A stretch of DNA of 64,000 bases. Origin: Flavisphingopyxis soli. Its GTDB lineage: Bacteria > Pseudomonadota > Alphaproteobacteria > Sphingomonadales > Sphingomonadaceae. Numbering within the stretch: position 1 is the stretch's first letter; each line of letters begins with the position of its first letter. The notes beneath the pieces are model-generated. The model was not told where the DNA came from, searched no databases, and saw nothing but the letters and a program-made list of their open reading frames with translations. Below are positions 43,070-51,057 of the stretch, piece by piece. The stretch is from contig NZ_VOPY01000003.1 in NCBI RefSeq assembly GCF_007995095.1, positions 62,001 to 126,000 of the forward strand, written 5' to 3'. The position numbers were made by a program, and so were the translations under genes.

Positions 43070-44149
43070 ATGACGACGACAAATGACACCGCGACCAACG
43101 CGACGACGCGTGCCGATACGCTGGGTGACGGCAGCTTCGCGCGGCGGCTCGGCGAGGTCGGCGCGTTGCAGCAAGGCGGCGACGCGTTCCGCGCGCTCGC
43201 CGATTCGGTGCCGCAGATGGTCTGGTCGACGCTGGCCGACGGGCATCACGATTATTACAATGCGCGCTGGTACGAGTTTACCGGTGCGCCGATGGATTCG
43301 ACCGACGGCGAAGGCTGGGCCGGGATGTTCCACGAGGACGACCAGCCCGAAGCGTGGAAACGCTGGACCCACAGCCTGGCGACGGGCGAGCCCTATGAAG
43401 TCGAGTATCGCCTGCGCCACCATAGCGGCGGTTATCGCTGGGTGCTCGGCCGGGCATCGCCGATCGTCGATGCCGACGGCACGATCCTGCGCTGGATGGG
43501 GACGTGCACCGATATCGACGAGGCCAAGGCGATATCGCAGCACAACGATGTGTTGAGCCGCGAGCTGAGCCACCGGATCAAGAACATCTTTGCGGTGATA
43601 TCGGGGCTGATCGGGATGACTGCACGATCGAACACCGAATTTCGCGCCCCTGCGCGCGACCTGCAGAGCCGCATCGCGGCGCTCGGCCGGGCGCACGAGT
43701 TCGTCCGGCCGCACAGCGAGTTTTCGCGGCCCGAGATGGTCGCGGTGACGCTGCATGGGATGCTCAGGGAGATTTTCGCTGCCTATCCCGCGTTCATCGA
43801 GGGGCGGCTGAGCATCGACGGCGACGATTTCGAGATCAGCGACCGCGGCGCGACGCCGATCTCTCTGGTGTTCCACGAGCTGGCGACCAACTCGATGAAA
43901 TATGGCGCGCTGTCGAACGACGACGGACGCGTCGCGATTACCGTCGCGAGCGTCGGCGACGAGGTGGTGTGTGAGTGGACCGAGAGCGACGGGCCGCCGA
44001 TCGAACAGGCGCCGAGCCACGAAGGCTTCGGATCGAAGCTGACCGAGCTGGCGGTCAGGCAGCAGCTCGGCGGGAGTTTCGACCGCGAATGGCCGCGCGA
44101 GGGGCTGCACATGACGATCCGCGCCAAGCGGGTGCGCCTGACGACCTAG
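43070..44149 (+). CDS. HWE-family sensor histidine kinase with PAS domain, inside the GTA cluster
   Basis: 359 residues from MTTTNDTATN. PAS fold at ~38-152 (LADSVPQMVWSTLADGHHDYYNARWYEFTG, then GYRWVLGRASPIVDADG), the HWE dimerisation block VLSRELSHRIKNIFAVISGLIGMTAR with the phospho-His near 168, and an ATPase with N-box FHELATNSMKYGAL. Soluble sensor, ligand unknown. It starts 110 bp after the large terminase stop on the same strand. With the receiver protein at 45167-45577 it could form a two-component pair; linkage to GTA control is inference. Confidence 0.9.
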   Translation: MTTTNDTATNATTRADTLGDGSFARRLGEVGALQQGGDAFRALADSVPQMVWSTLADGHHDYYNARWYEFTGAPMDSTDGEGWAGMFHEDDQPEAWKRWTHSLATGEPYEVEYRLRHHSGGYRWVLGRASPIVDADGTILRWMGTCTDIDEAKAISQHNDVLSRELSHRIKNIFAVISGLIGMTARSNTEFRAPARDLQSRIAALGRAHEFVRPHSEFSRPEMVAVTLHGMLREIFAAYPAFIEGRLSIDGDDFEISDRGATPISLVFHELATNSMKYGALSNDDGRVAITVASVGDEVVCEWTESDGPPIEQAPSHEGFGSKLTELAVRQQLGGSFDREWPREGLHMTIRAKRVRLTT

Positions 44150-44233
44150 CCGATCCGGTCGCCGCAGGGCGATGGCGCGACGACGAAAAAAAGCGTATGG
44201 CAGCGCCTGTGGGCGGTGACACGGGAGGATGGC

Positions 44234-44737
44234 ATGAAAGCTTATCCTGACGCTGGTGTGACGTGGCTTCTGACATGTTTTTTTACCGGACTGGTGCTGA
44301 TCGGCATGACGCCGGCCGCCGCCGCCCAGTCGATTGGGCCATTCATGATCGATGGCTGGAAAGTCGATTACGATAGCGACCGGTGCTTCATGGTGCGCGC
44401 CACCGGCGACGGCCAGCAGGGCATCGAGTTCCAACTGCTCGAGGACGGCAGCGATCGCATGCTGTTCATGCGGCGGGGATGGCCGCTGCGGACCGGGTCG
44501 ACCCCGGCGCATGTCACGATCGGCGGGCAGGCAACGACATCGAGCGCAAACCTGTCGCAATCCGAGGGCGAGCTGCTGGTCAGCGTGCCGATCGCCGACA
44601 GCGTGATCGAGGGCCTAGCGAACCGGACTGTGATCGGGCTCGAGCTGCCCGAGCTCGGCGTGGCGGCGGATTTCGACGTCGGGACGATCGCGGAGGCGCG
44701 CGAAAACATGTACGAATGCGCGATGGTCCTGCTCTAG
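44234..44737 (+). CDS. Secreted hypothetical protein
   Basis: 167 residues with a signal peptide ending near AAAAQS. The mature part is beta-rich (GWKVDYDSDRCFMVRATGDGQQGIEFQLLEDGSDRMLFMRRG) with two cysteines that could bridge. No family recognised. Part of the insertion between terminase and portal. Confidence 0.68.
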   Translation: MKAYPDAGVTWLLTCFFTGLVLIGMTPAAAAQSIGPFMIDGWKVDYDSDRCFMVRATGDGQQGIEFQLLEDGSDRMLFMRRGWPLRTGSTPAHVTIGGQATTSSANLSQSEGELLVSVPIADSVIEGLANRTVIGLELPELGVAADFDVGTIAEARENMYECAMVLL

Positions 44738-44814
44738 CGCGGCGCGATGCCGCACGATGGCTGCGGCCGGCGCAAAGTGCTATGATCTGGCCGAGCGGAT
44801 ACGGGAGAACGGGC

Positions 44815-45108
44815 ATGCGTATGACGCAGATCCTGATCGCCGCGATGGTGCTTGCCACCCCTGTCGCGACCGACGCGCAGGAGGGCTGGGGGCAGATCAG
44901 CTTTGAAAACCGGACAACGGCCGCCGCCGATTTCTATGTCGACGGCGATTATGGATGCCGTGCGCTGGCGGGACTTTTCTGCACGGTCCAGGCGCGGGTC
45001 GGCGTGCATACACTGTCGATCCAGACGGTTGACGGGCGTTCGGCGTCGCAGCCCGGCGCGGAAGTGGTCCAGGGCGGTGTGTTTACCTGGACGGTGTCGG
45101 AAGGATAA
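44815..45108 (+). CDS. Small secreted hypothetical protein
   Basis: 97 residues from the ATG at 44815 (ACGGGAG upstream). Signal peptide to about ATDAQ, then a beta-rich domain with two cysteines (GCRALAGLFC) and the terminal QGGVFTWTVSEG. Resembles small periplasmic proteins of unknown function. Same insertion module. Confidence 0.65.
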   Translation: MRMTQILIAAMVLATPVATDAQEGWGQISFENRTTAAADFYVDGDYGCRALAGLFCTVQARVGVHTLSIQTVDGRSASQPGAEVVQGGVFTWTVSEG

Positions 45109-45166
45109 GGTCCAGACCAGCCTGCGGTAAGGACGAAGCCAGCCCGAAGCGGGCCGGCGCGGCGGA

Positions 45167-45577
45167 TCAGGCGGCGTGGGCGAAGGCGACGAAGCCTGGC
45201 GGCGGGGTCGGGGTCGGGGACGAATCGCGGCGCAGCGCATAATCGAGCACCTGGTCGATCAGGCGGACGTCGGCAGGCTTGGTCACGACACCGAGCGTGC
45301 CGGGAATGCCGCCGCCGAGCTGGGCCGGGTTGGCGGTCACGAAGATCACCTTGATACCGTATTCGCGCGAGAGGAGTTCACCGATCATCGGGCCGGTCGC
45401 GCCGTCGCACAGGTTGACGTCGACGAGTGCGATATCGATGTCGGGCGATGCCAGCTGCATTGCCGAAGCGGTGTCGTCAGCGATTCCGGCGCAGACATAG
45501 CCGCCGTCTTCGATGGTTTCACAGATATCGGCGGCGACGAAACATTCGTCTTCGACGATCAGGACACGGACAGGCAC
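45167..45577 (-). CDS. Stand-alone response-regulator receiver protein
   Basis: 136 residues, one receiver domain and no output domain. Acidic pocket ED at 9-10, phospho-acceptor Asp53 in ALVDVNLCDG, Thr in VIFVTANPAQ and Lys in GVVTKPAD are all present; a Pro-rich tail follows. Such single-domain regulators act by protein contact or as phosphate sinks. It faces the HWE kinase across two small genes and is its most likely partner. Confidence 0.9.
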   Translation of the reverse strand: MPVRVLIVEDECFVAADICETIEDGGYVCAGIADDTASAMQLASPDIDIALVDVNLCDGATGPMIGELLSREYGIKVIFVTANPAQLGGGIPGTLGVVTKPADVRLIDQVLDYALRRDSSPTPTPPPGFVAFAHAA

Positions 45578-45772
45578 AACGAACTCCTTCGACGAGGTTT
45601 GGCGTGGTTACTTGGACCTAAACAACTTACATCAGTGATGATAGTTCCCTTTTGAGTCATTTTTTCAAGGGGTCGCGCCAAGCGGTGCGGCACCCTAGCG
45701 TGGCAGCGGTGCGGACAGAGGAGCGAAGATGGTGATCCAGGCTATTCCCCGGACAAGCGCGGTGCGCCGATC

Positions 45773-46150
45773 ATGCTGACCGATGCGACGATGCTGGCAA
45801 TCGCGCAAATGGTCGCCAAAGGCTTCGAATTCGCCGGGATCGCGGTGATCGTGATCGGCACGCTGATCGCCTTTGCCAAGGCGGGCGCGATGGTCGCGCG
45901 CGGGCTGGGTGATGGCGGCGCGGCGGGCGAGCGCGATGTCGTGCCGGCGTTCCGCAAGACGCTGGGGCGGTCGATCCTGACCGGGCTCGAATTGCTGGTG
46001 GCGGCCGACATCATCCGCACGGTGGCGGTCGAGCCGACGCTGCAGAGCGTCCTCGTGCTCGGGCTGATCGTGCTGATCCGGACGTTTTTGAGCTTCAGTC
46101 TCGAGGTCGAGATCGACGGGCGGTGGCCGTGGCAGGGGAAGCGGGAGTGA
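45773..46150 (+). CDS. DUF1622 membrane protein
   Basis: 125 residues with three membrane helices: FEFAGIAVIVIGTLIAFAKAG, FRKTLGRSILTGLELLVAADIIRTV and the VLVLGLIVLIRTFLSFSLEVEIDG end. The LG-SIL-GLE-LVAADII block is the DUF1622 signature. Function unknown. Same insertion module. Confidence 0.85.
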   Translation: MLTDATMLAIAQMVAKGFEFAGIAVIVIGTLIAFAKAGAMVARGLGDGGAAGERDVVPAFRKTLGRSILTGLELLVAADIIRTVAVEPTLQSVLVLGLIVLIRTFLSFSLEVEIDGRWPWQGKRE

Positions 46151-46248
46151 GGGCCGATATAGCGAGCGATTGCTGCGAGCCTTGAATGGCAGCTAATGGG
46201 TGGGAAGTGGACATTGCCGAGCAGTTGAAACTCTGCGACTAACGAGCA

Positions 46249-46779
46249 ATGAGTAAGCTCGTTGAAACCGGCATCAGCTTGATTTGCGCGACTATAGTCG
46301 CGACAGCACTGACTACTGGCATTGTTTCTATCGCAGCTAGTATCGACGATCTCATCTGGCTGCTGGAAAATGGACAAAGCATCTCCCATTGGCCGCTAGA
46401 CCTAATTTTCTCTGTGATCGGCACGGCTGCTCTAGCCGTGTTTTTTGGGTTTATCGGCGCCGCTCTCTTTCTCTCAATCGCCCTTTTCCCATTGATTAGA
46501 AAGGGCTCCCAAACATTAATGATCGTCGCGGGCGGTCTCGCTGGTTTCGCCCATTCAATAGTCGGGTGGGGATTACGCATCGCAGACAATTACGTCGGGC
46601 CGCTCAATCCATTCGCGGACATAATACGGGCGTTGGGCACGTGGGGCGGTTTCATAATGACCGACTCGGGTCGTCAGATTGTGGCAATTGCAACGGTGCC
46701 CGCCTCCGTCATAGCGGGCTGTGTCGCTGGGCTAACGTTCTTTCGCGTCTTGAAAGGTCGGCCCCATCATGAACCATAA
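46249..46779 (+). CDS. Hypothetical membrane protein
   Basis: 176 residues, about four membrane helices (SLICATIVATALTTGIVSIA, LIFSVIGTAALAVFFGFIGAALFLSIALF, and two later). Codon use is clearly less GC-biased than in the GTA genes, so it arrived separately. No family recognised. A dispersed repeat begins at its stop codon. Confidence 0.6.
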   Translation: MSKLVETGISLICATIVATALTTGIVSIAASIDDLIWLLENGQSISHWPLDLIFSVIGTAALAVFFGFIGAALFLSIALFPLIRKGSQTLMIVAGGLAGFAHSIVGWGLRIADNYVGPLNPFADIIRALGTWGGFIMTDSGRQIVAIATVPASVIAGCVAGLTFFRVLKGRPHHEP

Positions 46780-46811
46780 TGTCCGCAACTGGGTCGTTAA
46801 CGGTCATTGCC
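46778..46811. repeat. Dispersed repeat, copy a
   Basis: 34 bp starting AATGTCCGCAACTGGGTCGT; matches 57961-57994 with 3 differences. Both copies lie inside the two insertions in the GTA cluster. Confidence 0.7.
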
Positions 46812-46896
46812 ATTCAGGCTGTTAGGGCACCTTTTTCAAGAGCGCAGAGTCCGGGCGGCCCCCTCTCCAATTAAGGCGGAAGCGTCCAGGCGCATA

Positions 46897-46968
46897 CCCC
46901 TCACCCAGCTTCGACTAGGCAGACAAGCTGCCAAGTCTGCGCAACCCTCTCCCACAAGGGGAGAGGGA
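46897..46968. repeat. Family-A palindromic repeat before the portal gene
   Basis: CCCCTCACCCAGCTTCGACTAGG, the GGCAGACAAGCTGCC hairpin and CCCTCTCCC-ACAAG-GGGAGAGGG. It fills the gap just ahead of the portal start. Confidence 0.75.
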
Positions 46969-46974
46969 TTTTTT
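46945..46974 (+). terminator. Terminator-like end of the repeat
   Basis: CCCTCTCCC pairs with GGGAGAGGG around ACAAG and is followed by ATTTTTT: formally an intrinsic terminator 15 bp before the portal ATG. If it works, portal and later genes need readthrough, or antitermination, or their own promoter. Confidence 0.5.
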
Positions 46975-46988
46975 CTGCGGAGCATGAC

Positions 46989-48209
46989 ATGAAACTATTC
47001 GGCTGGAAGGCTGCGCGCGAGGCTGCGCGGCCGGTTTTGGCGCGGGCGGGTTACGCGGGCGGAATCTCGCGGATCGGGCTGGGCGTGATCGGTGGCGCAC
47101 AGGCGCAGGGCGCGTTCCCGCAGGGATATGAGGCGCAGCTGCGCGAGGGCTATCTCGCCAATGCGGTGGCGCAGCGCGCGGTGCGCGTGGTGGCCGATGC
47201 TGTGGCGGGGGTGCCGGTGACGGTGGTGGGGGCTCACACTGCCCCCTCTCCAACTTCGCCTAGGCCTGGCGGCCAAGGCTTCGTATCCTCTCCCCCTGAA
47301 GAGGGAGAGGAGAATGCGGCGCGTCTCCTTGGCCTGGTGCGGGCGTCGAGTGGCGGGCAGTCGTTGCTCGAGACTTTGGCGGTGCATCTGTTGTTGCATG
47401 GCAATGGCTATGTGCAGCTGCTCGATGACGGTGCGGGCGGGGTGAGCGAGCTTTATGCGCTGCGGCCCGATCGGGTGTCGGTCGAGGCTGACGCGAGAGG
47501 CTGGCCGGTCGCGTATCTCTATCGTGTCGGCCAGTCGGTGACGCGGCTGGAGGCGGAGGGCGGGCCGGGGCACCCGCGGATCGTGCATATCCGGCTGACA
47601 CATCCGATCGACGACCATTACGGGCTCGGCTGCCTGGGGGCGGCGTCGGGGGCGATCGCGATCCACAATGCGGCGGCGCACTGGAACAAGGCGTTGTTGG
47701 ACAATGCGGCGCGGCCGTCGGGCGCGCTGGTGTTCGACGCGGGCGACGGCAGCGCGCTGTCGGCCGACCAGTTCGCGCGGCTCAAGGCCGAGATGGAGGC
47801 GGGGTTCGCGGGGGCGGGCAATGCGGGGCGGCCGATGCTGCTCGAGGGCGGATTGAAATGGCAGGCGATGAGCCTGACGCCGGCCGACATGGATTTCATC
47901 GAGTTGAAGCACCAGGCGGCGCGCGAGATCGCGCTGGCGTTCGGGGTGCCGCCGATGCTGATCGGGCTGCCCGGGGATGCGACCTACGCCAATTATCGCG
48001 AGGCGTCGAAAGCGCTGTGGCGCCAGACGGTGCTGCCGCTCGCGGGGAAGATCCTGGGCGCGCTGGGGCAGGCGCTAGGCGGCGAACTGGTCGTCGATCT
48101 CGACAAGGTCCCGGCGCTCTCCGAGGACCGCGAGCGGCTCTGGGGGCAGGTCGCGGGGGCGGAGTTCCTGACGCGCGCCGAGAAGCGGGCGATGCTGGGG
48201 CTGGGGTGA
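46989..48209 (+). CDS. GTA gp3, portal protein, with a repeat read in frame
   Basis: 406 residues, HK97-family portal: KLFGWKAAREAA at the start, GYLANAVAQRAVRVVADAVAGVPV, LLLHGNGYVQLLDDG, IVHIRLTHPIDDHYGLGCLGAASGAIAIH, LEGGLKWQAMSLTPADMDFIELKHQAAREIALAFGVPPMLIGL and YANYREASKALWRQTVLPL. Residues ~84-109 (Pro/Ser/Gly-rich) do not fit the family: they are translated from a palindromic repeat at 47242-47312. The frame is kept, so the protein should still be made, with a ~25-residue loop. Confidence 0.9.
   Translation: MKLFGWKAAREAARPVLARAGYAGGISRIGLGVIGGAQAQGAFPQGYEAQLREGYLANAVAQRAVRVVADAVAGVPVTVVGAHTAPSPTSPRPGGQGFVSSPPEEGEENAARLLGLVRASSGGQSLLETLAVHLLLHGNGYVQLLDDGAGGVSELYALRPDRVSVEADARGWPVAYLYRVGQSVTRLEAEGGPGHPRIVHIRLTHPIDDHYGLGCLGAASGAIAIHNAAAHWNKALLDNAARPSGALVFDAGDGSALSADQFARLKAEMEAGFAGAGNAGRPMLLEGGLKWQAMSLTPADMDFIELKHQAAREIALAFGVPPMLIGLPGDATYANYREASKALWRQTVLPLAGKILGALGQALGGELVVDLDKVPALSEDRERLWGQVAGAEFLTRAEKRAMLGLG
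47242..47312. repeat. Family-A palindromic repeat inside the portal coding sequence
   Basis: CCCCCTCTCCAACTTCGCC, a CCTGGCGGCCAAGG core and CCTCTCCCCCTGAAGAGGGAGAGG, the same layout as the intergenic copies. Read in frame without stops. Confidence 0.85.
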
Positions 48210-48239
48210 AGGTTTTGCGGTGAGGTGGGCGCGTCACGC

Positions 48240-48310
48240 GCCCCTCTCCCACTGCGACTAGGCAGCAAGCTGCCAAGTCTGCGTTGCCCTCTCCCCTGAA
48301 GGGGCGAGGG
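48240..48310. repeat. Family-A palindromic repeat
   Basis: GCCCCTCTCCCACTGCGACTAGGC, the GGCAGCAAGCTGCC hairpin and CCCTCTCCCC-TGAA-GGGGCGAGGG, between the portal and DUF6127 genes. Confidence 0.75.
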
Positions 48311-48321
48311 AAGGAGGTTTT

Positions 48322-48639
48322 ATGGATCGGGCAGGGGTGTTGGCGGCGCTGGTCGCGCAGGCCGAGCGGCCGCCCAATTCGGCGGTACAGGACATGGTCA
48401 CGCTGCGCGCGGTGATCGAGGAGGCGAGCGAGATGGGGGCGCAGCGCGCGCTTAAAAGTATCGGTTTGAGTGATGCCGATGCCGGCGAGGATATCGAGGA
48501 ACTGCGCGAGCTGCTCGGGGCATGGCGCGCGGCGAAGAAGAGCGCGGTGAAGTCGGCGATCGGCTGGGTCCTGCACGGGCTGCTCGCGCTGTTGCTCGTC
48601 GGGCTGGCGGTGCGGTTCGGGCTGGGGGATCTGGTGTGA
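48322..48639 (+). CDS. DUF6127 family GTA-associated protein
   Basis: 105 residues: a helical N-terminus (VTLRAVIEEASEMGAQRALKSIGLSDADAGEDIEELRELLGAWR) and a C-terminal membrane helix (VLHGLLALLLVGLAVRFGL). In GTA clusters a small gene of this kind lies between portal and protease (g3.5 position). Its role is unknown; the helix suggests a membrane task rather than a head part. Confidence 0.8.
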   Translation: MDRAGVLAALVAQAERPPNSAVQDMVTLRAVIEEASEMGAQRALKSIGLSDADAGEDIEELRELLGAWRAAKKSAVKSAIGWVLHGLLALLLVGLAVRFGLGDLV

Positions 48640-48661
48640 GGCTTTTGTGTCCGGCAAGCGG

Positions 48662-48712
48662 CCCCTCCACCAACTTCGGTGGTCCCCCTCCCCCCGCTTC
48701 GCGCGGGGAGGA
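48662..48712. repeat. Family-B double-hairpin repeat
   Basis: CCCCTCCACCAACTTCGGTGG (hairpin 1) then CCCCGC-TTC-GCGCGGGG (hairpin 2), ending GGAGG just before the protease ATG, so the repeat's own tail supplies the ribosome-binding site. Confidence 0.75.
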
Positions 48713-48715
48713 TTT

Positions 48716-49129
48716 ATGAGGTTTGCCGGCTATGCGGCGGTGTTCGGGGTGGCCGATCGCGGCGGCGACGTGGTGCGCGCGGGGGCGTTTCAGACGGCCC
48801 TTCGACAGGCTCAGGGTGAGCGCGGTTTGAACATCCCGCTGTTGTGGCAGCATCGCGGCGATGTGCCGGTGGGCGAGGTGGAGTATCTCGCCGAGGATGC
48901 GCGGGGCTTGCGCGTGATCGGGCGGCTGGCGGAAACCGCGGCGGGAGCCGAGGCGGCGCGCGCGCTCAGGTCGGGGCGGATCGACGGGCTGTCGTTCGGA
49001 TACCGGGTGAAGGACGCGCGGGCCGGACAGGCGCGAACGCGCGAACTGGTCGCGCTCGAGCTGGTCGAGGTGAGTTTGGTCAGCGTGCCGATGCAGCGAC
49101 TGGCGCGGGTGCACACGCTGGGTCCCTGA
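48716..49129 (+). CDS. GTA gp4, HK97-family prohead protease
   Basis: 137 residues from MRFAGYAAVFGVAD. The protease core has LLWQHRGDVPVGEV (catalytic His), RSGRIDGLSFGYRV (catalytic Ser) and LELVEVSLVSVPMQ. It trims the capsid N-terminal delta domain during assembly. Residues ~29-36 read LRQAQGER, encoded by a 25-bp repeat (48798-48822) also found at 51058-51082; it falls in a surface loop before the catalytic His. Confidence 0.9.
   Translation: MRFAGYAAVFGVADRGGDVVRAGAFQTALRQAQGERGLNIPLLWQHRGDVPVGEVEYLAEDARGLRVIGRLAETAAGAEAARALRSGRIDGLSFGYRVKDARAGQARTRELVALELVEVSLVSVPMQRLARVHTLGP
48798..48822. repeat. 25-bp repeat, copy in the protease gene
   Basis: CCCTTCGACAGG...GGGTGAGCG, identical to 51058-51082. 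Both are read in the frame that gives LRQAQGER. Confidence 0.85.
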
Positions 49130-49241
49130 AAGTGGTACTTTCAGGGAGGTAATCGGCGAAGATTGAACGTGGCTGCGCGGCCGCTTTCCGGGGGACCGGA
49201 AGGCGGCCTTTTTTATGGAATTTTTGCAAGGAGATGGTGCG

Positions 49242-50348
49242 ATGAGCGATCAGGTGGTGGAGACGGCAGCGGACAGCGGGGCGGGCGATCCGCTGGTGGC
49301 GAGTTTCGATGCGTTTGCGGGCGCGGCGGGCGAGGGCGGCGCGTTGGGTGAGCGGCCGATGCTCGAGGGGGTCAAGGCGCATGCCCCGGCGCGCAGTGCG
49401 TTTACCGAGCGCTATCTGCGCAAGGGGATCGACGCGGGGTTCGAGATGAAGGCGCTGACGTCGCTGACCGGGCCCGAGGGCGGCTATGCGGTGCCGCAGG
49501 AGATCGACGCGAAGATCGATGCGATCCTCAAGGACATCTCGCCGATCCGCAGCCTTGCCAACGTCGTCGCGACGGGGACGAGCGGGTATCGCAAGCTCGT
49601 CGCAACGGGCGGGATGGCGTCGGGCTGGGTCGCCGAGACTGCCGGGCGGGCCGAGACCGCGACGCCCGATTTCGCCGAGATCGCGCCGCCGATGGGCGAG
49701 CTGTACGCCAATCCGGCGGCATCGCAGGCAATGCTCGACGACGCGATGTTCGACGTCGAGGACTGGCTGGCGGGCGAGATCGCGCGCGAGTTCGCCGCCG
49801 CCGAGGGGGCGGCGTTCGTCGCCGGATCGGGGATCGGCCGGCCCAAGGGTTTCCTTACGTACCCGACCGCCGACGAGGGCGATGCGACGCGCGCCTTCGG
49901 CACGATCGAGCATCTCGCGACGGGGGTCGATGGCGATTTCGGCAGCGGGGCGGACGACCTGATCGACCTCGTCCAGTCGTTGCGCGCGCCGTACCGCCAG
50001 GGCGCTGCGTTCGTGATGAATGCGGCGAGCCTCGGCGTCATTCGCAAGCTCAAGACCGCAGACGGTGCGTTCCTGTTCCAGCCGAGCCTTGCCGAAGGGC
50101 GGCCCGACACGCTGCTCGGCTATCGCATCGTCGAGGCCGAGGAGATGCCCGATATCGGTTCGGATAGCCTGTCGATCGCGTTCGGCAATTTCGAGGCAGG
50201 CTATATCGTCGCCGACCGCGGCGAGACCGCGATCCTGCGCGATCCGTTCACCAACAAGCCGTTCGTGCATTTCTATGCGACCAAGCGCGTCGGCGGCGCG
50301 GTGACCAACAGCGAGGCGATCAAGCTGCTCAAGTTCGGGCTGGCGTAA
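49242..50348 (+). CDS. GTA gp5, HK97-fold major capsid protein
   Basis: 368 residues from the ATG at 49242 (AAGGAG upstream). The N-terminal ~90 residues form the delta/scaffold region removed by the protease; the mature shell domain starts near MKALTSLTGPEGGYAVPQEIDAKI and contains SPIRSLANVV, GELYANPAASQAMLDDAMFDVEDWLAGEIAREFAAAEGAAFVAG, GYRIVEAEEMPD and the terminal FYATKRVGGAVTNSEAIKLLKFG. Intact. Strong hairpins follow. Confidence 0.93.
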   Translation: MSDQVVETAADSGAGDPLVASFDAFAGAAGEGGALGERPMLEGVKAHAPARSAFTERYLRKGIDAGFEMKALTSLTGPEGGYAVPQEIDAKIDAILKDISPIRSLANVVATGTSGYRKLVATGGMASGWVAETAGRAETATPDFAEIAPPMGELYANPAASQAMLDDAMFDVEDWLAGEIAREFAAAEGAAFVAGSGIGRPKGFLTYPTADEGDATRAFGTIEHLATGVDGDFGSGADDLIDLVQSLRAPYRQGAAFVMNAASLGVIRKLKTADGAFLFQPSLAEGRPDTLLGYRIVEAEEMPDIGSDSLSIAFGNFEAGYIVADRGETAILRDPFTNKPFVHFYATKRVGGAVTNSEAIKLLKFGLA

Positions 50349-50363
50349 GAACTGCCCCACCCC

Positions 50364-50389
50364 AGCCCCTCCCCTGAAGGGGAGGGGCT
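50364..50389. repeat. Palindromic hairpin after the capsid gene
   Basis: AGCCCCTCCCC-TGAA-GGGGAGGGGCT, an 11-bp perfect stem, the terminal half of the family-A repeat standing alone. Confidence 0.7.
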
Positions 50390-50391
50390 AA

Positions 50392-50432
50392 GACCCGGCG
50401 CGTTCGGTCCCCTCGGGCGCGCCGGGTCTTCC
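50392..50432 (+). terminator. Second strong hairpin after the capsid gene
   Basis: GACCCGGCGCG (50392-50402) and CGCGCCGGGTC (50418-50428) form an 11-bp stem followed by TTCC and a pyrimidine run. In tandem with the hairpin at 50364 it may attenuate transcription into the tail genes. Confidence 0.6.
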
Positions 50433-50511
50433 TATCTTTCAGATTTGGCAGGTGAAGCATGAGCGAGCTGATTTTCGCCGATGCGGTGCCCCTCTTGCGG
50501 GGCGTGGCGCG

Positions 50512-51057
50512 ATGAGCGGGGCGAGCGAGACGCGTGCGCTCGAGCCGGGTGCGCCCGCGCTGACGCTCGACGAGGCGAGGGACTGGCTGCGCATCACGAC
50601 GCCGCACGACGACGCGGTGATCGCCGCGCTGGTTCGCGCGGCAAGCGACATGTGCGAGGCGTTCATCGGCCAGTACCTGGTCGAGCGTGTGTGCCGCAGC
50701 GTGGTGGCCGCCGACGGGCGCTGGCAAAGGCTTGGCGCGGCGCCGGTGCGGTCGATCACCGCGGCCGAGGCGATCGCGCGCGATGGCACGGCAAGTGCGC
50801 TGACCGACGACGCGTTCGAACGCGACATTGCCGCCGATGGCGAGGGCTGGGTGCGCTTTGCCGGCGGTGCGGCGGTGCGGCTGAGCGTCGACTATCGCGC
50901 GGGTCTCGCGGTCGAGGCGAGCGGCCTGCCCGAGGCGCTGCGCCAGGGGCTGCTGAGGTTCGTCGCGCATCTTTATGGCACGCGCGACGGCGGCGAAAGC
51001 GCACCGCCGGCGGCGGTGATCGCGCTGTGGCGGCCGTGGCGGCGGATGCGACTGTGA
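50512..51057 (+). CDS. GTA gp6, head-tail connector / adaptor protein
   Basis: 181 residues. LTLDEARDWLRITTPHDDAVIAALVRAASDMCEAFIGQYL is the gp6-like (Phage_QLRG) helical start, then a beta-rich middle and LRQGLLRFVAHLYGTRDG near the end. It forms the adaptor ring under the portal. GTGA overlap with the next gene. Confidence 0.87.
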   Translation: MSGASETRALEPGAPALTLDEARDWLRITTPHDDAVIAALVRAASDMCEAFIGQYLVERVCRSVVAADGRWQRLGAAPVRSITAAEAIARDGTASALTDDAFERDIAADGEGWVRFAGGAAVRLSVDYRAGLAVEASGLPEALRQGLLRFVAHLYGTRDGGESAPPAAVIALWRPWRRMRL

